The notes: generated by a model not told the origin, from the sequence alone. A stretch of DNA of 64,000 nucleotides from Paenibacillus antarcticus (GCF_001637225.1 NZ_LVJI01000044.1:58583-122582), one strand, 5' to 3'. Positions 35,002 to 44,068 are shown, counted from the first letter of the stretch. Translations and numbers: made by a program.

Positions 35002-36390
35002 CTATTTATCCCATGGATAACGTATAACTGGATCAGGAATATCCATATCTGTTGTTGCAGCTGTTTCAGCTAATGCAATCACTGCCTGCTTCGCCGGTTC
35101 AGGAGAAGCTACTTCGTTCCTTAATGAAGTCCGTTTAGTTGTGTTGAGTCTCATACGAATAATTTGATAAATGCTAATAGATCTCATGCTCGCCGTTACG
35201 GTAACTTTCTGATCAGGCGCTAGAATAACACCTAGTTGATGATGATCTCCGGCATAAATAGGACGTTGAAAATACTTACTCTCACCTGCTAAGTTCTGTA
35301 CTTCTAACTTACAAAATGCAGGGTTCATACGTAAGCAGCTATGTAGCTGTTCTGTACTATTGATGAAGATTCCATTCACCTTCAACAAAGTCTCTCCAGG
35401 TACAATACCAAGTTCCTCCGCTGGGCTGTTAGGCACAACAGCAAGTACACGCATTCCTTTAGAAGGATGCACAAACACCGCATTTCGCTGTTGCTCTTCT
35501 AAGCGACTGAACCAGATCAATCCCTCATGCAACAAGCAGCTCGCAAGTGCTGCGACAATCATAAGTGGACTCCACCAAGCAGATACCAAGCTGAGTGCAA
35601 GAAGTACCACACTGTACAATAGGAGTCTCTTACATGTAATACTTGCTTTCTGATGTGGTAATAAGCTCTGCGTCATTTCACCAAATCCAATGACGACAGG
35701 GAGGGCTAACAGACTGAATCCTCCGCTCCAACCAGCGCCTCCTAGTAATGGCGTCCAAGGCAATACACTACCAGTCGTCTGGGCTGGGATGAGTAAGAAC
35801 AGTGGTAGCACCCAGAAGGCTTGCATCTGATATCCGCCGACTATTTTCCCACGTTTACTTTCCACGAACAGTGGCATCGCAAATGAGGCTCCTTGCTTCT
35901 TCACCAGAATAGCCTCTGCTACATGTAGCACAGCTACCAGCGCAAGAAGAGATGGAATATCCATATCCCTTACAGTTCCAACAATGGTCCCCATGAACGA
36001 TCCCGGCTGCCATTTTGGAAAGAAATCTACGATAAATTGTACTACACCTAATAACCCAATCGCATAAGCGAAACAAAAGTATCTCACGCGTAAGAATAGC
36101 AATGCCAGCGTCACAACCCAGATACATACAATCGCTTCTCGTGTTAATGATATCCCTAGAAAAGCAATCACTAGTGAAACACCAACGCCTGCCACTAGCC
36201 CTCCTATAAATGTACGCCAAGCTTGAAGTCCCCAACTATGTAACCTTACACTGAATAACTTCCGCTCCATAAGCACTTGTTGGCGATAAAATAACATAAT
36301 AAACAGGATTGAAATATAATAAAAGGGCTGAATCAACAGCTGTAATAAACCATCAGTCACATTCCACAACAATTCTAAAGCTACATCCAA
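35002..36390 (-). CDS. minJ: PDZ-domain membrane protein, MinJ-like division-site determinant
   Basis: About 462 residues. Eight or so membrane segments (about 15-340), then a PDZ domain (near residues 315-390: MRVLAVVPNSPAEELGIVPGE, LLKVNGIFI). MinJ in Bacillus links DivIVA at the poles to MinD and has this architecture; there it is about 400 residues, so this one has an extra C-terminal tail rich in A, T and E. Location next to ctpB and ftsEX is the same as in Bacillus. The frame opens upstream, but the promoter -10 lies at 36424-36429, so TTG at 36390 (after GGAGGAG, spacing somewhat long) is preferred. TTG at 36411 is possible. Confidence 0.78.
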   Translation of the reverse strand: MDVALELLWNVTDGLLQLLIQPFYYISILFIMLFYRQQVLMERKLFSVRLHSWGLQAWRTFIGGLVAGVGVSLVIAFLGISLTREAIVCIWVVTLALLFLRVRYFCFAYAIGLLGVVQFIVDFFPKWQPGSFMGTIVGTVRDMDIPSLLALVAVLHVAEAILVKKQGASFAMPLFVESKRGKIVGGYQMQAFWVLPLFLLIPAQTTGSVLPWTPLLGGAGWSGGFSLLALPVVIGFGEMTQSLLPHQKASITCKRLLLYSVVLLALSLVSAWWSPLMIVAALASCLLHEGLIWFSRLEEQQRNAVFVHPSKGMRVLAVVPNSPAEELGIVPGETLLKVNGIFINSTEQLHSCLRMNPAFCKLEVQNLAGESKYFQRPIYAGDHHQLGVILAPDQKVTVTASMRSISIYQIIRMRLNTTKRTSLRNEVASPEPAKQAVIALAETAATTDMDIPDPVIRYPWDK

Positions 36391-36423
36391 AGTTTCTTCA
36401 CACTCCTCCAAGGCTAGACACAA

Positions 36424-36452
36424 TATATACCGACCAATGCCTTAATGCCCAA
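36424..36452 (-). promoter_or_regulatory. Sigma-A promoter for minJ
   Basis: TTGGGC and TATATA separated by 17 bases on the minus strand, placing transcription start near 36417, between the terminator of ctpB and the minJ start. Confidence 0.5.
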
Positions 36453-36528
36453 CTTCATTGATATATACATAGACAGAACCAGTTGGTGTCCTTTATGAAG
36501 CATACGCTTCTCCATATTCAGAAAAAAA

Positions 36529-36551
36529 AGAAGGCTAACGTTCAGCCTTCT
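36529..36551 (-). terminator. Terminator of ctpB, overlapping its stop codon
   Basis: On the minus strand AGAAGGCT pairs with AGCCTTCT around a 7-base loop, followed by eight T residues. The first stem arm overlaps the ctpB stop codon. Confidence 0.9.
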
Positions 36552-38022
36552 ACTTCTTCGACGCCATTGCCTTTATTTCCTTCTGTACTTCCGCAATCCC
36601 TTGTTTCAATTGCGTATCATTTAACGGATCTTGGATGTGTTTAATGAGCTCACTTTCCAAAGCTACCGCTGTCTTAGCATCAATAATCCCATTTGCCTTA
36701 AGCTTATTACTTGTCTGGAAGCTCTTGACGGATTTCTCAGTCGCTTGGTCAAAATACCCATCCGTTCGTCCCGGATTAAATCCAAGTCCGTTCAGCATGA
36801 CTTGAGCACTCTTAACATCTTCACTGTTCATATTGTATTGTAGACTTTTTTCTTTGTTAATCGGAGCTACAGAGAAGAAAGCGGGCTGAGATACAGCAAT
36901 ATCTGGCTTAATGCCCTTCTCATGAATCCAAGTACCCTTAGGTGTAAGCCACTTAGCAATTGTAATCTTCAGTAAACTGCCATCACCCAATTGTTTATCA
37001 AAGCTCGTCTGAACTGTTCCCTTACCGAATGAATTCTCACCCATTAAGATCACACCAGCCGATTCCTGTAACGCTCCTGCCAATATCTCAGATGCGCTAG
37101 CAGACCCTTTATTCATTAGTAGCGTTATCGGATACGACTTACTCGATCCTTTGGATAAGCTCTTATCTCGCTTACCTTCTTTATTCTCCACCTGAACGAT
37201 GAGTTCGCCTTGGGGTACGAATTGTTGCGCAATATCAATAACGACGGAGAGCACACCACCTGGATTATTCCGAACGTCTATAACAAGACCCTTCATCCCT
37301 TGCTTCTCCAATTTAGACAATTCCGCTTTGAAACGGTCGGCTGTATTTAAGGAGAATTGAGTGATCTCAATAATACCTACGCCATCTTTGTCCATACGAG
37401 CATTTACCGTTTCTAAATCTACATCATCTCGAACAATAGCGAATTCAATTGGCTCGGCCACACCTTCACGTTTGACTTTCACTTTAGCTGTTGTCCCTTT
37501 GACACCTCTAATCTTAGAAACAGCAACATTCAAGTCAAGACCTTCAAGAGACTCCCCATTTACGGAAAGGATCATATCCTGAGACCGGATACCAGCTTTC
37601 TCTGCAGGAGAACCCTTAATCGGTGATACGACGGTAACATTTCCTTCTTTCAAAGAGACTTCTGCACCAATCCCACTAAAAGACCCTTCAATCGACTCTT
37701 CAAATTGCTGAGCTGATTCTTGTCCCATATAAGTGGAATAAGGATCCGAAAGTGATTGCATCATTCCGTTAATCGCACCATCTACTAAGACGCTACGATC
37801 AATATCCTTATAATAATTCCCTTTGATAAGGTCGAGTGCCGTCCCAATTTTCTGAGCTTCTTCTTTCTTCAGACCTGCACTGGTTGTTATGCTTGCAAGT
37901 AAGCCTTCGCCGCTCACTGCCTGTCCTGCATAACTATTCCCATTACTCAAGAAAAACGTCAGTAGACTGCCACAAATCATGGCAGCGACCATCAGTAGTA
38001 CGGCCGTACGTTTCTTTAACAT
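36550..38022 (-). CDS. ctpB: S41 carboxyl-terminal processing protease
   Basis: 490 residues: N-terminal signal/anchor (TAVLLMVAAMICGSLLTFFL), a PDZ domain (about 105-190, GSFSGIGAEVSLKEG), the S41 protease core and a C-terminal peptidoglycan-binding domain (about 395-455, VKSAQVMLNGLGFNPG). The Ser-Lys-Gln centre is visible at S309 (GSASASE), K334 (FGKGT) and Q338, the same numbering as Bacillus CtpB, which clears substrates including SpoIVFA during sporulation. GGTGAG lies eight bases before the ATG. It lies about 105 bases after the M23 peptidase gene; the ftsEX neighbourhood is conserved. Confidence 0.95.
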   Translation of the reverse strand: MLKKRTAVLLMVAAMICGSLLTFFLSNGNSYAGQAVSGEGLLASITTSAGLKKEEAQKIGTALDLIKGNYYKDIDRSVLVDGAINGMMQSLSDPYSTYMGQESAQQFEESIEGSFSGIGAEVSLKEGNVTVVSPIKGSPAEKAGIRSQDMILSVNGESLEGLDLNVAVSKIRGVKGTTAKVKVKREGVAEPIEFAIVRDDVDLETVNARMDKDGVGIIEITQFSLNTADRFKAELSKLEKQGMKGLVIDVRNNPGGVLSVVIDIAQQFVPQGELIVQVENKEGKRDKSLSKGSSKSYPITLLMNKGSASASEILAGALQESAGVILMGENSFGKGTVQTSFDKQLGDGSLLKITIAKWLTPKGTWIHEKGIKPDIAVSQPAFFSVAPINKEKSLQYNMNSEDVKSAQVMLNGLGFNPGRTDGYFDQATEKSVKSFQTSNKLKANGIIDAKTAVALESELIKHIQDPLNDTQLKQGIAEVQKEIKAMASKK

Positions 38023-38127
38023 CGCTAATGCTCACCGCCTTATTCTTGTCAGACTATTAGAAGCCTACCCAACCTAGTATATGTACGAATGGGTTGGAAT
38101 ATTTATAATCATAGCATGATTTAGATG

Positions 38128-39423
38128 TTATAGGTAAGGCATAGGATCAACCCTACTGCCATTGATACGCACTTCAAAATGTAAATGGGGTCCTGTGCTC
38201 TGGCCTGTGCTTCCAGACTCTGCAATTTTTTCCCCTTTGCTAACTCGGTCACCTACTTTTACATTGGTACCTCCATTACGAAGATGTCCATATAACGTCC
38301 ACATGCCACCCCCATGATCAACGATAACAGCATTCCCATAACCACTGTACCACTCTGCCAAAATCACGGTTCCTGCTTCCGCTGAATGAACTGATGTTCC
38401 CTGCCCTACGGCAAAATCAACACCTGTATGCATCTTACCTACTTCACCCGTCACTGGATGTGTTCGTCTACCGAAACCTGAAGAAATACGTGCACTTCCT
38501 ACTGGCATCAATAACGGACCTCCACTACCACTAAAGGATGCTACTGCATTACTAGTTACATTGGAAGACTTCTTAGCTGCCGCTGCCGCTTTTGCCGCCG
38601 CTGCTGCACGCTTCTTAGCAGCAGCCTTCGCTGCCTTAACGCGTGCCGTTTCCTCAGCTACTAACTTGTTCTTCTGCTGTAGTAGAGCTGATCGATTGCT
38701 CGCAAGCGCCACGAGCTTCTGCTCCTGATCTTCTGTTAACTCATCGGAGTGCTGAATTTCTTCATCATACATAGCAATCAAAGATTTCTTCTCCGCTTCT
38801 TTCGCGCTCAATATGCTCTTCTGTGACTCCATTTCAGAATAGAGACTTTCAGCCTTCGCATATTGTAATTCTAATTCACTCTGCTTCTCAACGACAGTCT
38901 CTTTGTCCTTCTTGTGTTCAACAAGTAAGTTCTGATCCTGATCAACAATCATCTTTAGAGAATCAGCTCGAACAAGGAAGTCACTAAAGCTACTGGAAGA
39001 CATCAACACCTCAAGATAAGAAATAGACCCGTCCGTGTACATAAGTCTTACGCGAGATCCCAGCATAACTTCCCGAGAGGCAATCCGTTCTTCCGCAGCA
39101 TCTAGTTCTGTCGCCGCTAATGTTAAACTTTCCTTGGTGTTGTGAAGTTGCTTCGAAATATCCGAAAGCTTACTCTTAACGGTATCTACTTGCATCATTA
39201 CAGTCTGCAAATATTCTGTTGTTTTATTCTTATAGTGCTCCGCTTCCTTCTTGTCTGAAGAGGCTTTTTCCTGTTCTACTCTAGCAGCTTTCGCCTGTTG
39301 TTGTAACACTTTCAATTCATGTTCGATATCACTCACTGTTTTCTTCTTGGCATAACCATCCACAGGTTGAAATATGAAGGTCGCTACCATAATAACAGCT
39401 ATTATAAGACTAAATTTTTTCAA
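38128..39423 (-). CDS. EnvC-like M23 murein hydrolase with coiled coil
   Basis: 431 residues: signal peptide (MKKFSLIIAVIMVATFIFQP, cleavage near GYA), a long coiled coil (about 28-265, rich in K, E, A and Q), an alanine-rich linker, and a LytM/M23 domain (about 315-430). Zinc ligands are present: H and D in MHTGVDF and the HLH pair in GPHLHFEVR, so unlike EnvC of E. coli it is probably an active endopeptidase. It lies directly after ftsE-ftsX, so FtsX is the expected activator. TTG start, GGATGG about 10 bases upstream. It would cleave peptide cross-links during growth or division. Confidence 0.9.
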   Translation of the reverse strand: MKKFSLIIAVIMVATFIFQPVDGYAKKKTVSDIEHELKVLQQQAKAARVEQEKASSDKKEAEHYKNKTTEYLQTVMMQVDTVKSKLSDISKQLHNTKESLTLAATELDAAEERIASREVMLGSRVRLMYTDGSISYLEVLMSSSSFSDFLVRADSLKMIVDQDQNLLVEHKKDKETVVEKQSELELQYAKAESLYSEMESQKSILSAKEAEKKSLIAMYDEEIQHSDELTEDQEQKLVALASNRSALLQQKNKLVAEETARVKAAKAAAKKRAAAAAKAAAAAKKSSNVTSNAVASFSGSGGPLLMPVGSARISSGFGRRTHPVTGEVGKMHTGVDFAVGQGTSVHSAEAGTVILAEWYSGYGNAVIVDHGGGMWTLYGHLRNGGTNVKVGDRVSKGEKIAESGSTGQSTGPHLHFEVRINGSRVDPMPYL

Positions 39424-39505
39424 ATTGGGTTCGCCATCCTTTACTAAACTCTATTACGTATATATGTCGTCAACGTAGGCCATCAAAGAAGCTCGTGATT
39501 CTCAG

Positions 39506-40420
39506 CTATACCTTCAAAAATTTACGAATGGAAACGGTACTTCCCCAGATGCCAATCAAAATACCGATGGCTAATAACAAAACACTTAGATACATCCATA
39601 TATCTGATAACGGAAGCAATACTATACCTAGTGTAATATCCCCGCTAAATGCCTTGAATAACTGATCGTAACCAAAGAGCAATAGCCCCACAGTGGTTAA
39701 TGACCCAATCCCTCCGATAAGTGCACCTTCTATAAAGAAAGGCCAGCGGATGAAATAATTCGTCGCCCCCACTAATTTCATAATTCCAATCTCACGACGG
39801 CGCGCCAATATGGTGACTCTAATCGTATTCGATATTAAGAACATCGACATGATTCCAAGACCTATAACAAATATAAATCCTATGTTCCGTACAGCACGCG
39901 TAATCTTGAATAACTTCTCAACAGCGCCCTCACCGTACTTCACCTTCATGATCGGCTTTTCAGGATGACTCTCGTTAAGTCCAGTGACTTTGTCCGCAAC
40001 ATGGGCTACTGTTGTTGCCTCGACAACTTCCACCGACAATGTATCTGGTAGCGGATTATGATCTTTATCGAAACCTTCCAGTAATGCCTTACCATCTTCA
40101 CCTAGGCTCTCACTGAATTCTTTCAATCCTTGCTCTTTAGATATAAAGGTAATCTTGCTAACCTCAGGCATAAGTCCAATCTCTGTCTGGATCTTTCCAC
40201 GCATTTGCTCATTTACATCGAGATTCAAATATACCTTAATCTCAACTTGACTATCCACTTCATCCGCTAACTGATTCACATTTACAACCAACAAAATAAA
40301 TACACCTAGCACGAAAAGAGAGACCACAATGGATGTAATGGAAGCAATGGACATCCAACCATTACGGAATACGTTCTTGCACCCTTCGCGCAGATGCCGC
40401 AAGAAGGTGTTAAAACTCAT
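39506..40420 (-). CDS. ftsX: Cell division ABC transporter subunit FtsX
   Basis: About 304 residues: N-terminal cytoplasmic stretch (FLRHLREGCKNVFRNGWMS), membrane segment 1 (SITSIVVSLFVLGVFILL), a large extracytoplasmic loop of about 115 residues that activates cell-wall hydrolases, then three more segments. The second of two close ATGs is chosen because AGGGG is nine bases upstream. It overlaps the ftsE stop by 11 bases, so the pair is coupled. The M23 hydrolase follows after an 82-base gap. Confidence 0.95.
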   Translation of the reverse strand: MSFNTFLRHLREGCKNVFRNGWMSIASITSIVVSLFVLGVFILLVVNVNQLADEVDSQVEIKVYLNLDVNEQMRGKIQTEIGLMPEVSKITFISKEQGLKEFSESLGEDGKALLEGFDKDHNPLPDTLSVEVVEATTVAHVADKVTGLNESHPEKPIMKVKYGEGAVEKLFKITRAVRNIGFIFVIGLGIMSMFLISNTIRVTILARRREIGIMKLVGATNYFIRWPFFIEGALIGGIGSLTTVGLLLFGYDQLFKAFSGDITLGIVLLPLSDIWMYLSVLLLAIGILIGIWGSTVSIRKFLKV

Positions 40421-41096
40421 ATCCATATTCCCCTCTCAACTGGTCTCTCACAATGTTCCCTTGCTCGATTGCAATAACACGTTTACGCATTTTATTCACG
40501 ATATCTTTGTTATGAGTAGCCATCACGATGGTAGTCCCACGAAAGTTAATCTCGTCAAGTAACTGCATAATGCCCCATGAAGTCTCAGGATCTAAATTAC
40601 CTGTAGGCTCGTCCGCAATAATAACAGCAGGGTTATTCACAATGGCTCTAGCGATCGCTATCCGTTGCTGTTCCCCACCTGAGAGTTGATCTGGCTCACG
40701 TCCAGCTTTATTCTTGAGTCCCACGAGATCCAATACTTCCATTACCCGCTTCTTGATTACTTTCTTCGGCGTTTCAATAACTTCCATAGCGAACGCAACA
40801 TTCTCATAAGCTGTCATACGAGGAAGGAGTCTGAAATCCTGAAAAATAACACCGATATTACGGCGAACATAAGGAATTTTACGTGGCTTAAGCTTACCAA
40901 TGTTAAATCCGTTTACTGATATTTGGCCTTTGGTGGGAACTTCTTCTCTATAGATAAGCTTCATAAACGTCGATTTACCTGCCCCAGAGGGACCAACAAC
41001 ATATACAAACTCATTACGGTCAATCTTTACGGTGACACCCTGTAGGGCATTCGTTCCATTCTTATATGTCTTCCATACATCTTGCATTTCTATCAC
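40410..41096 (-). CDS. ftsE: Cell division ATP-binding protein FtsE
   Basis: ABC ATPase that powers FtsX. Walker A GPSGAGKSTF near residue 34, signature LSGGEQQRIAIARA near 136, Walker B AVIIADEPTGNLD near 157. The frame starts with ATG at 41117, but no ribosome binding site precedes it. GTG at 41096 follows GGGAAG by seven bases and gives IEMQDVWKTYKNG, matching the known N-terminus and 228-residue length of Bacillus FtsE, so it is preferred. First gene of ftsE-ftsX-M23. Confidence 0.95.
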   Translation of the reverse strand: MIEMQDVWKTYKNGTNALQGVTVKIDRNEFVYVVGPSGAGKSTFMKLIYREEVPTKGQISVNGFNIGKLKPRKIPYVRRNIGVIFQDFRLLPRMTAYENVAFAMEVIETPKKVIKKRVMEVLDLVGLKNKAGREPDQLSGGEQQRIAIARAIVNNPAVIIADEPTGNLDPETSWGIMQLLDEINFRGTTIVMATHNKDIVNKMRKRVIAIEQGNIVRDQLRGEYGYEF

Positions 41097-41191
41097 ATTA
41101 TCACTTCCCAATTCCATAATCAGACAATATTATTTCGACATGTTCTAGCCATTTCCTTTAAAAAACTTTAAATTTCACCACTAATATTTAT

Positions 41192-41208
41192 TGTAACAAA
41201 TTTGTTAC
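41192..41208 (+). promoter_or_regulatory. WalR-type box between ftsE and the vanW-family gene
   Basis: TGTAAC-AAATT-TGTTAC is a perfect match to the WalR consensus TGTWAH-N5-TGTWAH, and its last 16 bases are also a perfect palindrome. It lies about 95 bases before both the ftsE and the vanW-family starts. WalR controls cell-wall hydrolase genes in Bacillales, which fits both flanking units. Confidence 0.6.
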
Positions 41209-41301
41209 CTTTTGAGTACCCGAAATTATTCCATTTCCCTTACATATACATAGACAAGTGTAGTAATAACGACTAATAAGAAGTTAGAAAAGGTGTGACC
41301 T

Positions 41302-42741
41302 ATGAAAAAAAATCAACTTAAACTAATCTTATCCATTATTCTACTGACTGTGTCCGTTTTATTTGGCTTATGTCATCTATATGTGAGCCAAAACACACTA
41401 CCCCAAGGAGTAAAAATATCCGGTTGGGCTGTTGGAGGTATGAAAACGGATGTCGTACTGAAAGAACTCGAACTTAAGTTTCAACAGCTTGAACAGACAC
41501 CACTTTATATCTCCGTGGAGAATCAAAAGTTATTAGATAAGGGATGGACACTCACTAACGCTGGTGTGCGATACGAGGCAGATACATTTCGTCTTGCTAT
41601 CAGCAATTTAAAAGAAGGCAACTTATTTGCGCGTGTATCCTACCGTTGGCATTTCGAAAAGAGTTTTGCTATCACTCCACACTGGAATCCTACTCCTATG
41701 AAATTAAAATTTAATAAGTTGTGGGAGAAAGAGCGATTCGGTGTCCCTATCAATGCGACACGGCGAATTACAGCCGATGATCAAATTGTATATACACCTG
41801 AAGTGTCAGCATTGCGTCTAGACTGGGAGACCCTTACCAAACGTATGGTTTCTTTGATACCACAAGATTTCAAAGAAATAGTACATCCTGCAAGCCTTCC
41901 TCTTAAGATACAACTTCCTGTGATGATGGCGCATCCTGAAATTAGTGTTATCGATTTGAAAGCGGAAGGCATAGAACGCAAAATCATGGAATTCTCGACT
42001 TCTCTAGATTCCAGTAGTGAGGGCAGACTATTTAATGTGACTTCAGCAGCACAAGCGACCGATGGATTACTATTGAAACCTGGAGATGTGTTTGATTACG
42101 GCAAAATCATTGCCTTAGCGGAGGACAAATACGGATTCAAAGAAGCCCCTGTCATTCTTAATGGCAAACTGGTGCCAGGGATTGGCGGAGGTATATGCCA
42201 AGTATCCAGCACAATTTATAGTGCAGCGATTCGTACGGGGATGGATATTGTGGAACGCCGAAACCATTCTCTACCTGTTCGTTATTTGCCAAAAGGCCAA
42301 GATGCGACTTTCGCTACAGGATCGATCAATTTCCGTTTCAAGAATAATACCGGTAAATATCTGTTGATTCATGTTGCTGTTCAAGGCAGGATCCTCACAG
42401 TAAAGTTCTTTGGTACTTTCCCTGATCATATTACATATGACATTGAATCAATCACGGTAGAGACACTTACGCCCTCTCAGAAATATGTTCATAATTCAAC
42501 ACTTCCGGTTGGAAATCAAGAAGTCATCCAAATCGGAAAATCAGGTTATATCGTTGATACTTATCGGATTAAAAAAGTTGATGGTGTCGTCAAAGAACGT
42601 AAGCGAATCTCTCATGACACCTATCTCCCACAGAAGACGCTAATTGGCATCCATCCCGATAACCAGATGGATCAAGACACACCCCTCGTTCCTAAGGAAA
42701 AGTCTATTATTGAGGATGGTGTGAGTGGACCGAATTTTTAA
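41302..42741 (+). CDS. VanW family protein (YoaR-like)
   Basis: 479 residues: an N-terminal membrane anchor (LKLILSIILLTVSVLFGLCH), a putative peptidoglycan-binding domain (about 35-230, GVKISGWAVGG...) and the VanW domain (about 255-390) with its GIGGGICQVSSTIYSAAI signature near 294 and RRNHSLPVRYLP. VanW is found in some vancomycin-resistance clusters, but its reaction is not settled; homologues such as YoaR are widespread and are no evidence of resistance. AAGGTG precedes the ATG. It lies divergent from ftsE behind a WalR-type box, suggesting a cell-wall role. Confidence 0.88.
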   Translation: MKKNQLKLILSIILLTVSVLFGLCHLYVSQNTLPQGVKISGWAVGGMKTDVVLKELELKFQQLEQTPLYISVENQKLLDKGWTLTNAGVRYEADTFRLAISNLKEGNLFARVSYRWHFEKSFAITPHWNPTPMKLKFNKLWEKERFGVPINATRRITADDQIVYTPEVSALRLDWETLTKRMVSLIPQDFKEIVHPASLPLKIQLPVMMAHPEISVIDLKAEGIERKIMEFSTSLDSSSEGRLFNVTSAAQATDGLLLKPGDVFDYGKIIALAEDKYGFKEAPVILNGKLVPGIGGGICQVSSTIYSAAIRTGMDIVERRNHSLPVRYLPKGQDATFATGSINFRFKNNTGKYLLIHVAVQGRILTVKFFGTFPDHITYDIESITVETLTPSQKYVHNSTLPVGNQEVIQIGKSGYIVDTYRIKKVDGVVKERKRISHDTYLPQKTLIGIHPDNQMDQDTPLVPKEKSIIEDGVSGPNF

Positions 42742-42752
42742 ACGATGTGGGA

Positions 42753-42872
42753 GATGCGTTGTATCCCCTTCCACCGCTGTTAAAACCGGGAAATAGGATT
42801 CGATTGGAGATGAAGGGAATTTCCCGGTTTTAAAGGCGTTCGCCTATCGGCGCTCCAGTGGACACAACACAC
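42753..42872. repeat. Nested inverted-repeat (cruciform-like) intergenic element
   Basis: Downstream of the VanW gene, three nested inverted repeats: outer ends GATGCGTTGTATCC (42753-42766) versus the complement of 42860-42873 (11 of 14 match, all differences transitions); a perfect 15-bp stem (42780-42794 with 42819-42833, TTAAAACCGGGAAAT); and AGGCGTTCGCCT near 42834-42845. The inner stem probably also terminates the VanW transcript. Size and termini suggest a mobile palindromic repeat; copy number is unknown. Confidence 0.55.
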
Positions 42873-42894
42873 CTTGGTAAGAGAAAAAATAAAA

Positions 42895-42917
42895 GGCAAG
42901 GTCAAGGGCAAGGTCAA
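42895..42917 (+). repeat. Short tandem repeat
   Basis: GGCAAGGTCAA occurs twice with a 12-base period, followed by a decayed third unit (TGTCAAAG). It lies just beyond the inverted-repeat element. No coding frame covers it. Confidence 0.6.
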
Positions 42918-43033
42918 TGTCAAAGTAAAGAACAAATCCTATATAATGGTCGTTAATTGCACTGGAAAGACAAAAAACGGCGCTCCTACTCGGATCGTCG
43001 TCGTTTATCTTTATATGAGAGTATGAACATCTC

Positions 43034-43189
43034 TTAGCAAATGATTCCGAGCTGCTTGGCTTGCTGTTCGGTCAATATGAACTCCTCCGTAGGCCAAAAT
43101 TCAGCCTCCTTATCTAAACCGAATAGGATGATGATATCATCCCAGATGCCTTTTTCTATAGCTTCCATTTGGGATATGATTACTTTCAT
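43034..43189 (-). CDS. Small hypothetical protein
   Basis: 51 residues from MKVIISQMEAIEKG, acidic, ending in EEFILTEQQAKQLGIIC. The frame opens 13 residues earlier (ATG at 43228), but GGAGAGG lies eight bases before the chosen ATG and nothing comparable precedes the longer form. On the minus strand a weak stem followed by TTTTTTG near 42972-43004 may terminate it. I recognise no family. Bactofilin genes lie upstream in the same direction. Confidence 0.55.
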   Translation of the reverse strand: MKVIISQMEAIEKGIWDDIIILFGLDKEAEFWPTEEFILTEQQAKQLGIIC

Positions 43190-43324
43190 AGCGTAAGCCT
43201 CTCCTTCGCTTGTTAATAACATCTTCACACAACTAAGTTATCTCACAACTCAGATGATCTATACATAATATGAAATTAACTTATTTCCGGTTTATCGACC
43301 CAATGGGTTCGGGCAAGTAGTACT

Positions 43325-44068
43325 CTATATTCTATTATATTGAACGACTACCGCTCCTTGATCTTGTTTGTATTCGTTCTTGTATTCAACAAGGCCAATC
43401 TCACAACCAGAACCAATATAGACATTACGTCCACGAACCACTGCAGCTTTTGTATTCTCTAAGTGAATCTCATCGCCTTCAATACTATCTGCCTGCATAG
43501 CACCATATGCACCAGGAGAGTATTTTCCGATAAAGGGAATTGTCATTGCTTTGGTAATTGTGATCTTGCCTCCACCAATCTCACGTGCACGACTAGGTCC
43601 GTACAGCTTTATTTCAACAACTTCCCCGTTCAACATGTTTGCAACATCTAATGAGCCGCGTATAATTACTTCTTCTCCCTGACAATCGCCTGATATGTTC
43701 AAGCTACCTTGTCCTTTTAACTTCTCAGCATTCAGATGACCTTCTACTCGGATTTCCCCATTCACCTTCAATGTCTGGACAGACACATCCCCTATCACGT
43801 CTAACTCTCCTTGAATTGAAACTTCTTGCCCCTGCAACCCTTGAAGGACCTTCATATTCCCTTGACAGCCAACGTTACCTGACTCGAGAAATCCCTCTAC
43901 AGACACCGTGCCCGTACATTTGAAAAGATTACATTTAACATCTCCATGAATAACGCTATCTCCTAATATTTTAACCTTGTCGTACTGACCTCCACCTGAA
44001 CTCCCATTCCCTGTGATTCTTAGATCTTTCAATTGTGTTGAATCCGATCTAAATCCGCTCATCTTCAC
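43325..44068 (-). CDS. Bactofilin-type polymer-forming protein (YhbF/YhbE-like)
   Basis: 247 residues. The body is a repetitive right-handed beta-helix: short turns such as VIHGDVKCNLFKCTG, VSVEGFLESGNVGCQG and VNGEIRVEGHLNAEKLKG recur every 17-19 residues with G/V/I spacing, the bactofilin (DUF583) pattern. The N-terminus (LRITGNGSSGGGQYDKVKI) is typical of the Bacillus YhbE/YhbF pair. GTG start, with AGGGGG seven bases upstream. It lies 63 bases after the second bactofilin gene. Bactofilins form cytoskeletal filaments, and in Bacillus YhbE/YhbF are linked to flagellum assembly. Confidence 0.87.
   Translation of the reverse strand: MKMSGFRSDSTQLKDLRITGNGSSGGGQYDKVKILGDSVIHGDVKCNLFKCTGTVSVEGFLESGNVGCQGNMKVLQGLQGQEVSIQGELDVIGDVSVQTLKVNGEIRVEGHLNAEKLKGQGSLNISGDCQGEEVIIRGSLDVANMLNGEVVEIKLYGPSRAREIGGGKITITKAMTIPFIGKYSPGAYGAMQADSIEGDEIHLENTKAAVVRGRNVYIGSGCEIGLVEYKNEYKQDQGAVVVQYNRI

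Noticed and set aside
38063..38105. CCAACC/GGTTGG hairpin between the M23 gene and ctpB
   Set aside because: Only six base pairs with a long loop and no T tract; not called as terminator.
41302..42741. Vancomycin resistance gene
   Set aside because: VanW-domain proteins are widespread in sensitive Firmicutes; no vanA/vanH/vanX/vanS/vanR type genes are nearby.
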